From assembly GCA_002811645.1 (NCBI GenBank), contig PDIP01000142.1, positions 46,879 to 94,367 of the forward strand: a stretch of DNA of 47,489 nt. Reading direction: 5' to 3'. The notes below the pieces were generated by a model that was not told the origin of the DNA, did not search any database, and was given only the letters and a program-made list of their open reading frames with translations. This document shows, piece after piece, positions 10,418 through 18,719 of this stretch. Position 1 is the stretch's first letter, and every line of letters begins with the position of its first letter. A program made the translations under genes and the position numbers. This DNA comes from Corallochytrium limacisporum. Its lineage: Eukaryota > Opisthokonta.

Positions 10418-11569
10418 CTACATGCGAGCATCATCTGCGAAGTTCATGACCGCACCACTGCTAGTGAGAGCAGCGATTTCTTCGTGGCTGAAGCCGTAGT
10501 CTTTCAGGACCTCGGTAGTGTCTTGGCCGACCTCTGCCTGAGGTCCAAAGTCCTTATCAAATTCCTTGCCCTCCATCAGACGGGGTGCACAGTTGGGTTC
10601 GACGCGACCATCAGCCTGCCTCTTGAGCAGTCGCCGGGCGCCAGAGTGCGGGTGGGTCTCGAGCTCATCGAAGTCAAGGATGGGGGCAACGCAGGCATCA
10701 GTGCCGTCAAAGATTTTGCACCACTCGGCCATAGTCTTGCTCTTAAATACTTTGCGGAAGACAACTTTGTTTTCCTCCCACTTGGATTGATCCATTTGAG
10801 GAGCCAAATCCTTTCCATCCTCCAAGCCCATTCCCTTGAGGAGCTCAGCGTAGAAGTGTCCTTCGATTGCACCAACACTCATGTAACGACCGTCCTTAGT
10901 TTCGTATGTCTCATAGAAGTGAGCGCCAGTGTCCAGCAAATTGGTGCCGCGGGGGCCAGCAGCTACGTAAGAGTTCTTGGCCTTGTGCAAGAAAGTTCCC
11001 AGGTACGTGCACCCATCACACATAGCAGCGTCAATGACCTGTCCCTTTCCAGAGGCAAAACGCTCAATCACAGCCATCAAAATGCCCATGGCACACATAG
11101 CACCGCCGCCAGCAAAATCAGCCATCAGATTCCACGGGGGGTATGGGTTCTCGTCCTTTCGACCAAGTTGGGCGAGAACTCCGGAGACGGCGAGGTAGTT
11201 GATGTCATGACCTGCCATGTTAGCGTACGCACCAGTTTGACCGTAGCCAGTCATGCGGGCATAGATGAGGCGAGGGTTGCGCTTCATAAGTTCCTCAGGT
11301 CCCAGGCCAAGACGCTCCATAACACCAGGGCGAAAGCCTTCAATGATGACATCAGCCTGATCACACATCTTGCGGATAGCCTCAACACCACCACGAGATT
11401 TCAGGTTCACAGAAATCGACCGCTTGCCGCGGCACAGAGTGTCTTGATTGCCAGGGCTGGCACGGTCAACACGAACAACATCGGCACCGAAATCTGCCAA
11501 TACCATACCGGCGAAGGGGGCAGGGGCAAGCCCTGCCATTTCCACGACCTTGATTCCACGCAGTGCCAT
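10418..11569 (-). CDS. AMACR: Alpha-methylacyl-CoA racemase (CoA-transferase family III)
   Basis: Epimerises 2-methyl-branched acyl-CoAs so that branched fatty acids and sterol side chains can enter beta-oxidation, in peroxisomes and mitochondria. From the ATG at 11569 it is 383 aa, almost the human length (382), and begins MALRGIKVVEMAGLAPAPF like the family. Expected catalytic positions are visible: His in AGHDINYLA, Asp in MADFAGG and Glu in GAIEGHFYAELL. The last three residues, A-R-M, fit a weak peroxisomal PTS1 (S/A/C-K/R/H-L/M). An upstream in-frame ATG at 11605 would add 12 residues (MVLLSSVLRNSR), which look like a short mitochondrial presequence, but that ATG lies inside a candidate 5'UTR intron. 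The large plus-strand frame over this gene is its shadow. Confidence 0.94.
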   Translation of the reverse strand: MALRGIKVVEMAGLAPAPFAGMVLADFGADVVRVDRASPGNQDTLCRGKRSISVNLKSRGGVEAIRKMCDQADVIIEGFRPGVMERLGLGPEELMKRNPRLIYARMTGYGQTGAYANMAGHDINYLAVSGVLAQLGRKDENPYPPWNLMADFAGGGAMCAMGILMAVIERFASGKGQVIDAAMCDGCTYLGTFLHKAKNSYVAAGPRGTNLLDTGAHFYETYETKDGRYMSVGAIEGHFYAELLKGMGLEDGKDLAPQMDQSKWEENKVVFRKVFKSKTMAEWCKIFDGTDACVAPILDFDELETHPHSGARRLLKRQADGRVEPNCAPRLMEGKEFDKDFGPQAEVGQDTTEVLKDYGFSHEEIAALTSSGAVMNFADDARM

Positions 11570-11586
11570 TCTGCTGTTTCGCAAAA

Positions 11587-11657
11587 CTGAAGAGAGCAGA
11601 ACCATAAGGAGAGAAAGAGACGGTTCGCCTACACTACAGTATTGGACCACAACTTAC
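11587..11657 (-). other. Candidate 5'UTR intron of AMACR (71 nt)
   Basis: On the minus strand a consensus donor GTAAGT is followed by a long pyrimidine tract and a CTCTCTTCAG acceptor. Removing it leaves an in-frame TGA upstream and makes the ATG at 11569 the first usable start, matching the family N-terminus. No clear TACTAAC branch point is visible, unlike the ARF introns, which lowers confidence. Confidence 0.5.
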
Positions 11658-12241
11658 CTAAATACCTTGATTGTAGCCCTCAATTATACTGTGATACGTC
11701 TGTTTCAAGCACCCGGCGTCAAGTGCGTGTAAACACCACTACCCCGGACAGATGTTCACCTACTGAGGGATTGCACATAAGACCCTTGCGCTAGCTGCGC
11801 TCCCTGGAAGCCACTTCGAATCGTGAGGGCCTAAATATAGAATTCAGTCCAGTGTATATTGGTAAGCGCCATTTTGAAGATGGGGAGGGGAAAAAATTGC
11901 TTCGTGGAAGGTGGGTCGGTCCGACCGGACGGCCCGTTCTGTTCTATAATAAACTGATAGATAAAGCTACTGCGGTCAATTGTTATTTTTGTGTGCTCAG
12001 CAGTCCCAGCGTAGGGATTAATATTGATCTGTTGCGCGTAAGAGATCCCCGGCCCTTCGAGCGGGCGGTTGTGGGACGGGGGTGTTCCCTGAATGGCTTA
12101 AGGGTCGCGCACAATCAACAGGTACAATTCCAAGCAACCACGCATGACGTAGCCGTGTACTGATACATTGGTCTTTCGCTCTATTGATGGCTTGCGCCAG
12201 TGATCTGTCGTAATTTTCATAGTCTGCAAGTTACGTCAACA
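11658..12241. other. Intergenic: AMACR promoter/5'UTR and ARF 3' flank
   Basis: No gene is recognised. The plus frame 11852-12163 has no family resemblance. The part next to 11658 is probably AMACR exon 1 and promoter. Confidence 0.45.
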
Positions 12242-13047
12242 TTACTTCCTTTGCTTCCGGATCTGGGCATCGGCCAGCCACTGCATGCCCTCCTGCAGTC
12301 CCGATCCATTGACGGCACAGCAGGCAACAACATTGTAGTCCCTGTCCTGAAGCAAAGAGAGTCCCAGTTGCTCCTCAGCTTGTGCTGGTCTCATGGCTGT
12401 TCGTAGTAGAAGATATGTAAATTTACCTCGCGGTTAGTATTCGATAGTCCCTTCTACCGATGTTCCATCAACATGCTCTGTTGTACTTACCATCTGGGCG
12501 GTCTTGCTTGTTCAAAAAGATGAGGATGGTCACATTTCTCATTTCCCGGTCTGCGACAATTCTATGCAGTTCCTGTTTGGATTCATTCATGCGCTCATGG
12601 TCAGTGCTGTCCACAACGTAAATGAGGCCCTGCGTTCCCGTGAAATAGTGGCGCCAAAGAGGTCTGATCTTATCCTGACCACCCACGTCCTGTAAATGAA
12701 ATGTATAGTTTGCAAAGAAGAGGTTAGACATACTGTGCTCTGGCATTCACCAATTTAAGTGCTCGTGAACATACCTACCCAAACGTTGAACTCCATTCCC
12801 TTGTACTTGACAGTCTCCACATTGAAACCTACGGTGGGCACAGTATTTGTGGCCTTGTCCTTCAGTCTCAGTTTCATCAGAATTGCTGTAGTTAAGAAGA
12901 GGATATCCATGTTAGTAATATTTCCAAGCTACGTAGACGTCAAGAACACGATTACAAATACATACTTGTCTTGCCGGCGCCGTCCAGACCGAGCATAAGG
13001 ATGCGGCAGTCCTTCTTGCCGAAGAGTTTCTTTAAGATGTTTCCCAT
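12242..13047 (-). CDS. ARF-family small GTPase, four exons
   Basis: Membrane-traffic GTPase of the ARF family. Only part of it appears as a single open frame; the gene was rebuilt from splice signals. Exons on the minus strand are 12966-13047, 12779-12885, 12491-12689 and 12242-12396, totalling 543 nt, which gives 180 aa and a TAA, the classic ARF length. Gly2 for myristoylation is present ([13 protein letters not shown]). P-loop GLDGAGKT, switch [13 protein letters not shown], switch [18 protein letters not shown] and the NKQD guanine motif are intact. The C-terminus is basic (RKQRK). Introns of 80, 89 and 94 nt have donors GTATGT, GTAGGT and GTAAGT, acceptors ending CAG, and branch points TACTAAC, TCTAAC and TACTAAC. 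This makes it the most intron-rich gene here. ARF1-like versus ARF6-like was not resolved. Confidence 0.95.
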
Positions 13048-13575
13048 GGTTCTTCGTGTGTTATAAGTCCAGTACGCTCGACTACATCGTCGTATTCGGA
13101 CCTTGCCAGGCTAAATGAATCCAATTGGCTCCCGATGGGGTCCGTCATCTGTTGTAGCTGCTCACGCACAGGCTGACGCTCCCCAACAGCCGATAGTACG
13201 GAACCCTCCCGCCCTTTTTCCGTAGAGAACGTAGAACAGAGAAGAAAATACAGGGGAGTGGGAGTACAGAGAGGGAAAGGGCCGCGTCACTCAGAGGCAA
13301 CCAATATGGGGACGCGCTGGGGGACGTGAAAAATTTCAAAACAAGGAGGGACAGAGTCTCATAGCGACTGACGAGACAGGAACCGAGAGCTTGGAGCAGT
13401 GTGAGAAGGCTTTAAGGAGTGAGAGGGTGGGGTGGGTTTAGCCAATCCAGGTGTTGGGACCACCAGGTCGGACCGGCGCCCTACAGTGATCACACAGCGC
13501 AAGATCAATATTTGGACGTGTTACGAATTCGATACATGTGTAAATTTGGAAACAAACTATGGCACTGCAAAGCCA
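13048..13575. other. Intergenic: ARF promoter and PSMG1 3' flank
   Basis: Purine-rich on the plus strand between about 13190 and 13430. No gene is recognised. It should hold the ARF promoter and the 3' end of the PAC1-like gene. Confidence 0.45.
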
Positions 13576-14397
13576 CTAGGAATAGATTGGCCCTTGGCGT
13601 GCGCCTGGGTCAGATTTGCTCGTTAAGGTCTTGGTTCTCACCTCCACACCGCAGAAAGACGATAGAGCCGTCTGCACTCGCGACATGTCAGACTCAAATT
13701 CTGAACCGCTAACATTAGCATGGTCCACTCCGTAAGTGAAAGCAATACCGTCGACACCCTTTGAGAACGCTAGAGCCATCAGACTCGCCGCCAAGCCCTT
13801 GATCAAAGCACTTTGCGATGGCAGGCTACCTGCAGACGTCCCAGCAGTTGTCACGGCGCTGATCCTGGATACGCCATCATAGGATGCTCGTTTGAAGAGT
13901 ACGGTTACTACTTTTGATGGTGACACAGTATCGAAGAGGGCCTGTGCCACGAGTCCGTCTGCTTCCGTAGCATGTTCGGACGCTCCAAAGTTCGCCTGAA
14001 CGAAAGACTTGCCATCGGAGACAATACAGTCAACAGGTACCACCTGCTTAGAAGAGTATGCAAGCGCCGAACGTTTGCCGGCCTCTACATTCTTTGTTGA
14101 TGGATACACTACAGACCCCACCACCTTCGACTCTCCTAGAAAATCCGTCACGGCCGCGCATGCATCGGGACCAATGCAGAGAATCAGCGGTAAGTTCTTC
14201 GGGATGGGGTTATCCTTGGACTCAGCAATGCTCACAGACTGTCGTAGCTCAGAGCGAAGTGCACTACGACGCAATCTTTCAGCCTTGGACAGCTTCACCC
14301 CTGTTCCCTGTGTCTGTTCGACATCTTCAACGGAAGAGTCTGTGTCATAGTCCAGACCCTGCTCGGAGTAGAGCCCTGGAGGGAAGTACTCAGCCAT
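13576..14397 (-). CDS. PSMG1: Proteasome assembly chaperone 1 (PAC1/PSMG1)-like
   Basis: Probable PAC1/Pba1, which with PAC2 guides alpha-ring assembly of the 20S proteasome. The frame is open from an ATG at 14472, but the ATG at 14397 has a much better context (ATCAAAATGG) and gives MAEYFPPGLYSEQ, 273 aa against 288 in human. An acidic, basic-helix N-terminus (KAERLRRSALRSELR) precedes a hydrophobic LPLILCIGPDA strand, as in PAC1. A GSLPSQSALIKGL segment parallels the conserved SLPxPxxLRxL of the family. The C-terminus ends P-I-Y-S, a HbYX (hydrophobic-Tyr-any) tail, the motif by which Pba1 docks into alpha-ring pockets. Overall identity looks low, so this is a motif-based call. PSMD9, another proteasome chaperone, lies near the right end. 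Confidence 0.68.
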   Translation of the reverse strand: MAEYFPPGLYSEQGLDYDTDSSVEDVEQTQGTGVKLSKAERLRRSALRSELRQSVSIAESKDNPIPKNLPLILCIGPDACAAVTDFLGESKVVGSVVYPSTKNVEAGKRSALAYSSKQVVPVDCIVSDGKSFVQANFGASEHATEADGLVAQALFDTVSPSKVVTVLFKRASYDGVSRISAVTTAGTSAGSLPSQSALIKGLAASLMALAFSKGVDGIAFTYGVDHANVSGSEFESDMSRVQTALSSFCGVEVRTKTLTSKSDPGARQGPIYS

Positions 14398-14799
14398 TTT
14401 GATTGTTTTCCTCCATATCCCACATCCCGTTCCGTTCTTCTGTTCTCTGCACGGCACTTTGTGATGTGACATACCTCGTCAATCACTTTGCATATCAGCC
14501 GTGACGTGGCTGGCTGTTTTTCCTAGCCAGGATTTCGTTCATTCTCAGTGCTAATGGGGAGGGCGACCCCCTCCGCCCCTCCCGGGGGGGGGAGGGGTGA
14601 GGACTGGTGGGGGAAGCACGGAGGGGCGGGGAAAGGGAGAGGCGCTCCAGGATGGCGGAGAGATCGGCGGGAGCTTGAATCTACAATGGCAAATGGTATA
14701 GGTACTTACGTAATTCCACGTCACGATCAGGGTGCAAGGTAGAAATTTCAGGGATTACCTAAAGTAGTATTCATGAAATGTAAAGAAGAACCATAGAAC
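14398..14799. other. Divergent promoter region between PSMG1-like and a coiled-coil gene
   Basis: Between the minus-strand PAC1-like gene and the plus-strand gene at 14800. It contains a strongly G-rich block (about 14550-14665) with several G runs that could form quadruplexes. No gene is seen. Confidence 0.5.
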
Positions 14800-15474
14800 A
14801 TGTCATTGCCCAACCATTTGATGCAGTATGCGTCAGACTTTAACACATCGTCGATATCCATGGCCAGTACTGCAAGGCCAATGCACAGCAGCACAGCAGA
14901 AATTGCCACCGCATGGCGAGATCACAGACGAGAGAGAGCAAGAGATATTATTACACACTTGGGCAATGTGACTGGGATCGATGTACGGAATCTCGTAACG
15001 AATCACCAATTGGTAGGATGTATTGAAGGAGAGATTGAGCTACACAGTGCATATGTTATGAAATCGGCTTCATCAGTGGATCCACATCGTGTGATGGCAG
15101 ACTACATGGTACAACAGGAGAAGCTCATTGAGGCAGAAGCTGCCAGTGCGAGCTTCAGGCAACTGAAAGCCGATCATGCGGAGGCTTTGAAACAGAGTGA
15201 TGCGCAGATGAATGAATTGAAGAATGCACAGCATGAGTTGTCCATGATGGACCGGAGCCTCTCCCAATCTGCAGAAATGTTAAAGATGCTACGGGAAACA
15301 CATGACATTCTTCGGGCCAACAATGAACGTCTGCAGGCAGAGATTGATCGCTTAAAGCAAGAGCATGAGCAAATTGTTCAGGCCCTCAACGACGACTTCA
15401 AGGCTCTTATTCGTGCTAAGCAATCTTGGAAACATGTCCAGCCTAGTCCTATGAATGCTGCACCCGCCCTGTAA
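14800..15474 (+). CDS. Coiled-coil protein of unknown function
   Basis: 224 aa from an ATG at 14800; I do not recognise the family. The N-terminus (1-35) is Ser/Thr/Met-rich and probably disordered. Residues about 35-105 look helical and globular (AWRDHRRERARDIITHLGNV, then NLVTNHQLVGCIEGEIELH). Residues about 105-205 are a long amphipathic coiled coil rich in Glu, Gln, Lys and Leu heptads (ERLQAEIDRLKQEHEQIV). No signal peptide or membrane segment is seen. It may be a cytoskeletal, centrosomal or kinetochore-type scaffold, but this is only a guess. It is read divergently from the PAC1-like gene. Codon use looks like that of its neighbours. Confidence 0.75.
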   Translation: MSLPNHLMQYASDFNTSSISMASTARPMHSSTAEIATAWRDHRRERARDIITHLGNVTGIDVRNLVTNHQLVGCIEGEIELHSAYVMKSASSVDPHRVMADYMVQQEKLIEAEAASASFRQLKADHAEALKQSDAQMNELKNAQHELSMMDRSLSQSAEMLKMLRETHDILRANNERLQAEIDRLKQEHEQIVQALNDDFKALIRAKQSWKHVQPSPMNAAPAL

Positions 15475-16842
15475 ATGGAGAAAGCGATACCAGTCGGGCG
15501 TCATTATCCGCATCGTGTTGGATGCCGCGCACCAATGGCATATAAGTGTCAAAAGACCCACTGACCCATATCCCCGCGCCAATAGTAACGGCAATCCTCA
15601 ATTAATTAAACAAAAGTGTTAGGGTTTCATTTCTAAAGGAATACGAGCTCAAAACGGTGGGTGTTTTTCGGCTCCAAACGTCGGTTTCGCATCTTTGGGC
15701 AAAGGCGTCCCGGTACGGAGGGAATAGTGTGAAAGAGTGAAGGATCCATGAGAGACGGAAGGAAGCCGTTTGGGAGTATGTTGGGATATTGCGCCATGAC
15801 AACGCGGAGAGAGGGCGCAGAGCTCGATAGTAAAAGTATGGGGGGGGTTCTCTCTGACAGACCACAACGCACAAAAAAACACAGCCCCCCTCCCCCCCCC
15901 CTTGGAGAACGATGAGATCGCCTAGCCCTGCGCTTCCCTGTGTGACCCAGTGCTTGCTGGGTTTACTACCGGGTTTCACTGAATGGGGCCAGAGGAGATG
16001 GGTAACACGGAACTCCGAAAACTCTGCAGAGAGAAGTGAAATCAACCGGCTCCGCAGAAGAGGAGCTGAGGGGCGAGAACCTTTTCGGGCGCACGGTCAC
16101 ACTAGTTGTTCCGCCTCACGGACTGTGTTTTCGACCAGCGAATCCGACTGGCAGGGAAGTGTGGAACAATTGCAATAGCAGAAGCCGATAGCAGCAACGA
16201 GCAGAAACGCAGAGCAAATGAAAAATTTTGTCCACCGAGTGCGTTTCGGGCAGCCAATACTTCTCCACGCTTGTCTCCGGTTGGTCCGGTCTCGTATGCC
16301 ATACACAATGAACGGACCATATAACACCGGAACAGCTGATGAGGTACACATCGTCGGAGTACCACTTTCTCTTCCCCCCCCTTCTTTTCTTCCCTGTCGC
16401 ACAGGACCTTGACCCGAAAGAGGCACCGAGTCTGCCACAAAGAGCAGCAGAAGAATAGGAATGAGGAGAGGAAGAAAACGAAGCCGTCCTCCCGGGCCCC
16501 TTCCCAAGCCGCGACATTGAGACCCACCGCTCGGGTGAACGGGAAGTGGGGGGTTGGATAGATATCGTCACTGGGCACGGTGGAGCCTCTGCATACTGAA
16601 TGCATTGAATTTTATAAGGAAAGTTTGGGCTGAAACGATTGAACCGTAGGGCTTCGGGTCTCGTTAGGATGAGGTGGAACAAGGAGTTACCGTATAGCAC
16701 AAATGGTATGTCTTACTGAAGGGCTAGAACTAATCGTGCAGGTTTTTAAATCTCAGCATTAGTGTAGTTACAATACCACAACAGTTCCATTTGTACGTCA
16801 ACTAGGACACTGTTGACGCGGTCACGTACAAAACAAAAAAAT
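15475..16842. other. Intergenic, GC- and homopolymer-rich, upstream of APH-1
   Basis: About 1.4 kb with many overlapping short frames on both strands but none with family similarity. Long C runs occur at 15886-15901, with G and C runs at 15841 and 16374. The overlapping minus frames around 16097-16700 are mutually incompatible shadows. The APH-1 promoter should lie near the right end. Confidence 0.5.
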
Positions 16843-17553
16843 ATGACATTGACAACATTCTTCGGGTGTTTGTTCATCGCATACGGGCCAATCACAGCCT
16901 TATTTTTCGGTGCGGCCGGTAAGGATGCAGAATTGATTTTGCTGACAATTGCAGCGGGCTTCTTTTGGTTGTTGGGAGCGTTCGTAGCGTCGGTAATTTG
17001 GATTGCCATCCCGCCCGCGAAGGATGAGATTTACTGGACCCTGACCATCGGTGTGCTTATGCAAGAAATTTCCAGGTTGATCCTGTATTTCACTTTGAAG
17101 AAGGCGAAGCAGGGTCTGATTGCCTTCGAAAACGAGAAGAACCAATTTTTCGCCTTCCAGCGCTATACTCTAGTCAGTGGCATTGGATTTGCTGCTACCA
17201 GCGCTGCTATGCAGTACAGCTTGGTTGTTGAACAGTCTGCGGGTCCCGGTGTCCTGGAGAGCCCAGGTTGCCCCTCGATCGACTTTTTCACGATCAGTGC
17301 TATTTCGACAATGTTTTTGTCACTGCTCAACGTGTGCTGGATGCTGAACTTCTTCATTGGTCTCGATAATGGTCAGTACTGGAAGCCCATCCTTGTAGTA
17401 CTGAGCCATTTCTTTGTCTCCTACCTGAGCACTATTAACAATGACGGAGAGGAATGCGCCGCCTTCCTGGTGCCTCTCGCCTTCGTGTTCCTTGTAAATG
17501 CAGCTGTTGCCATCAAGGATGGCCTCAGCCTGCTCAACCGCTTGAAGGTATAA
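16843..17553 (+). CDS. APH1: Gamma-secretase subunit APH-1
   Basis: Multi-pass scaffold subunit of gamma-secretase, the intramembrane protease complex with presenilin, nicastrin and PEN-2. The frame opens at a TTG, but the ATG at 16843 gives MTLTTFFGCLFIAYGP, the exact family N-terminus, and 236 aa. About seven hydrophobic segments are visible. Family landmarks: the segment VSGIGFAATSAAM aligns with the TM4 G-x3-G-x3-G motif, but here only the first Gly (113) is kept and the next two are Ala (117, 121). The conserved TM6 His is H189 (LSHFFVS), while the TM5 His in LLHxFW is replaced by N163 (LLNVCW). The identity is secure. Presenilin, nicastrin and PEN-2 are not in this window. Confidence 0.95.
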   Translation: MTLTTFFGCLFIAYGPITALFFGAAGKDAELILLTIAAGFFWLLGAFVASVIWIAIPPAKDEIYWTLTIGVLMQEISRLILYFTLKKAKQGLIAFENEKNQFFAFQRYTLVSGIGFAATSAAMQYSLVVEQSAGPGVLESPGCPSIDFFTISAISTMFLSLLNVCWMLNFFIGLDNGQYWKPILVVLSHFFVSYLSTINNDGEECAAFLVPLAFVFLVNAAVAIKDGLSLLNRLKV

Positions 17554-17988
17554 TGGTATATGCATCTGCAATGTATATTGCATGCAGAAATCACATAGAA
17601 TCGTAACACTATATATATATACTATAGCATCATTGAAACTACTGTCACAGGCAAAGGAAGGGACCCTTGTCTTCACAAACTAATGGACACATTGACAAGC
17701 AGTCGCCGTACCAGCCATCCCAGCACTGTCGCAAAGGCTTGATTTATGTCCAACCGGGGCTTAGGCGCGCCAGGCAGAGGGGAGGGTGAGGGAACTAGCC
17801 GGGTGCGACGGGGTTCGTCATAGAGTACTATGTCCAGCAAACAGGATGGTACATAAGACGTACTAGTAACGGGTGCCACTGAATGCGTGAAGCCTATGCG
17901 TTGGTCCGGAGCCTTCGAAACGAACTCATTTGCGTGACACGGTGTACAGGACTATGTGAGAATCAGGTGGGACAAGCGGTGTGTGGAA
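17554..17988. other. Intergenic between APH-1 and the DUF2867-like gene
   Basis: Begins with AT-rich sequence including a (TA)n run at 17612-17622, likely the APH-1 3'UTR, then a GC-rich stretch. No gene is seen. The downstream frame reads back to a GTG at 17956, but the first ATG is 17989. Confidence 0.5.
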
Positions 17989-18636
17989 ATGTTCAAAACT
18001 GCAGTCGCGCTCGTTGGAGGTGCTGCAGGCCTCGCCGCTGCCGTCCGTTATTATCCGCGTGGTATTGCGTTCGCAAACGCGCCCCATGATAAGGACGGAG
18101 GTCACATCTATAGAAGAACGGCCCAGAAAGCATACTTTGCCGATTGTTTTGCAGTCGCCATCCCTGCTCACAGTGTCGGGAGATACGTGGGATCAAACTA
18201 CAGAGTTGTTGACATCGCCGAAGTCAATGACGTTTTCTTCAATGTCTTGTTCAACTCTCAGATATTCCAGCTGAGAAACAAAATTGTCAAAACTTTTACA
18301 GGCGAGGATTTGGTGACAGACATACCAGTCACCCGAAGTCCCCCTCATATGATTCATGGGTTTGAGGTTCTGGACACAAGCAAACAGGAAACTCTCTGTT
18401 CGGCCGGGTCAGGAGTATTCACCTGGTTGGCAGTGACAGAGGAGAAACCGCAATGGGTGGGGGACGATCACAATGTGGTTCTCTACTTTGGCAGTATAGT
18501 TCAGACAGAAGCCCCTCTCATGAGGTTCATCACAACTGTGTTCTCCCCGTTTCACCTGCTGTTCAGTAAGGTTATCCTGCAACAAGCTGCACACGGTGTA
18601 GTTGATGAGTATATTAGTAGGCAGCAGAAGCGGTGA
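17989..18636 (+). CDS. DUF2867-like protein with N-terminal membrane anchor
   Basis: 215 aa from the ATG at 17989. An N-terminal hydrophobic segment (about 5-22, AVALVGGAAGLAAAV) could be a membrane anchor or a targeting signal. The rest has the order of features seen in DUF2867 proteins: a YFADCFAVAIP start, a DVFFNVLFNSQIFQLRN segment ending in Leu-Arg-Asn, then a hydrophobic strand region and a SPFHLLFSKVILQQA near the end that parallels the typical PFHRLIV helix. The assignment is by remembered pattern only. Function is unknown in the family, which is mainly bacterial with some eukaryotic members. It is convergent with the cyclin gene, with 83 bp between stops. Confidence 0.6.
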   Translation: MFKTAVALVGGAAGLAAAVRYYPRGIAFANAPHDKDGGHIYRRTAQKAYFADCFAVAIPAHSVGRYVGSNYRVVDIAEVNDVFFNVLFNSQIFQLRNKIVKTFTGEDLVTDIPVTRSPPHMIHGFEVLDTSKQETLCSAGSGVFTWLAVTEEKPQWVGDDHNVVLYFGSIVQTEAPLMRFITTVFSPFHLLFSKVILQQAAHGVVDEYISRQQKR

Positions 18637-18719
18637 ATGGTTGGCAATTGCTCGATACACTATGTATGCTATGTATGATGTATTATGGATGATGATGTGA
18701 ACATATGCTATACACGACG

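Noticed and set aside
10400-11590. Plus-strand 396-codon frame over AMACR
   Set aside because: Long but without family similarity; it mirrors the minus-strand AMACR coding sequence.
14398-14472. Upstream ATG at 14472 for the PAC1-like gene
   Set aside because: Adds 25 residues unlike the family; the ATG at 14397 has the stronger context.
16706-16743. GTATGT...CTAATC...GTGCAG as a 5'UTR intron of APH-1
   Set aside because: Only about 38 nt, shorter than any other intron here and probably below the spliceable size.
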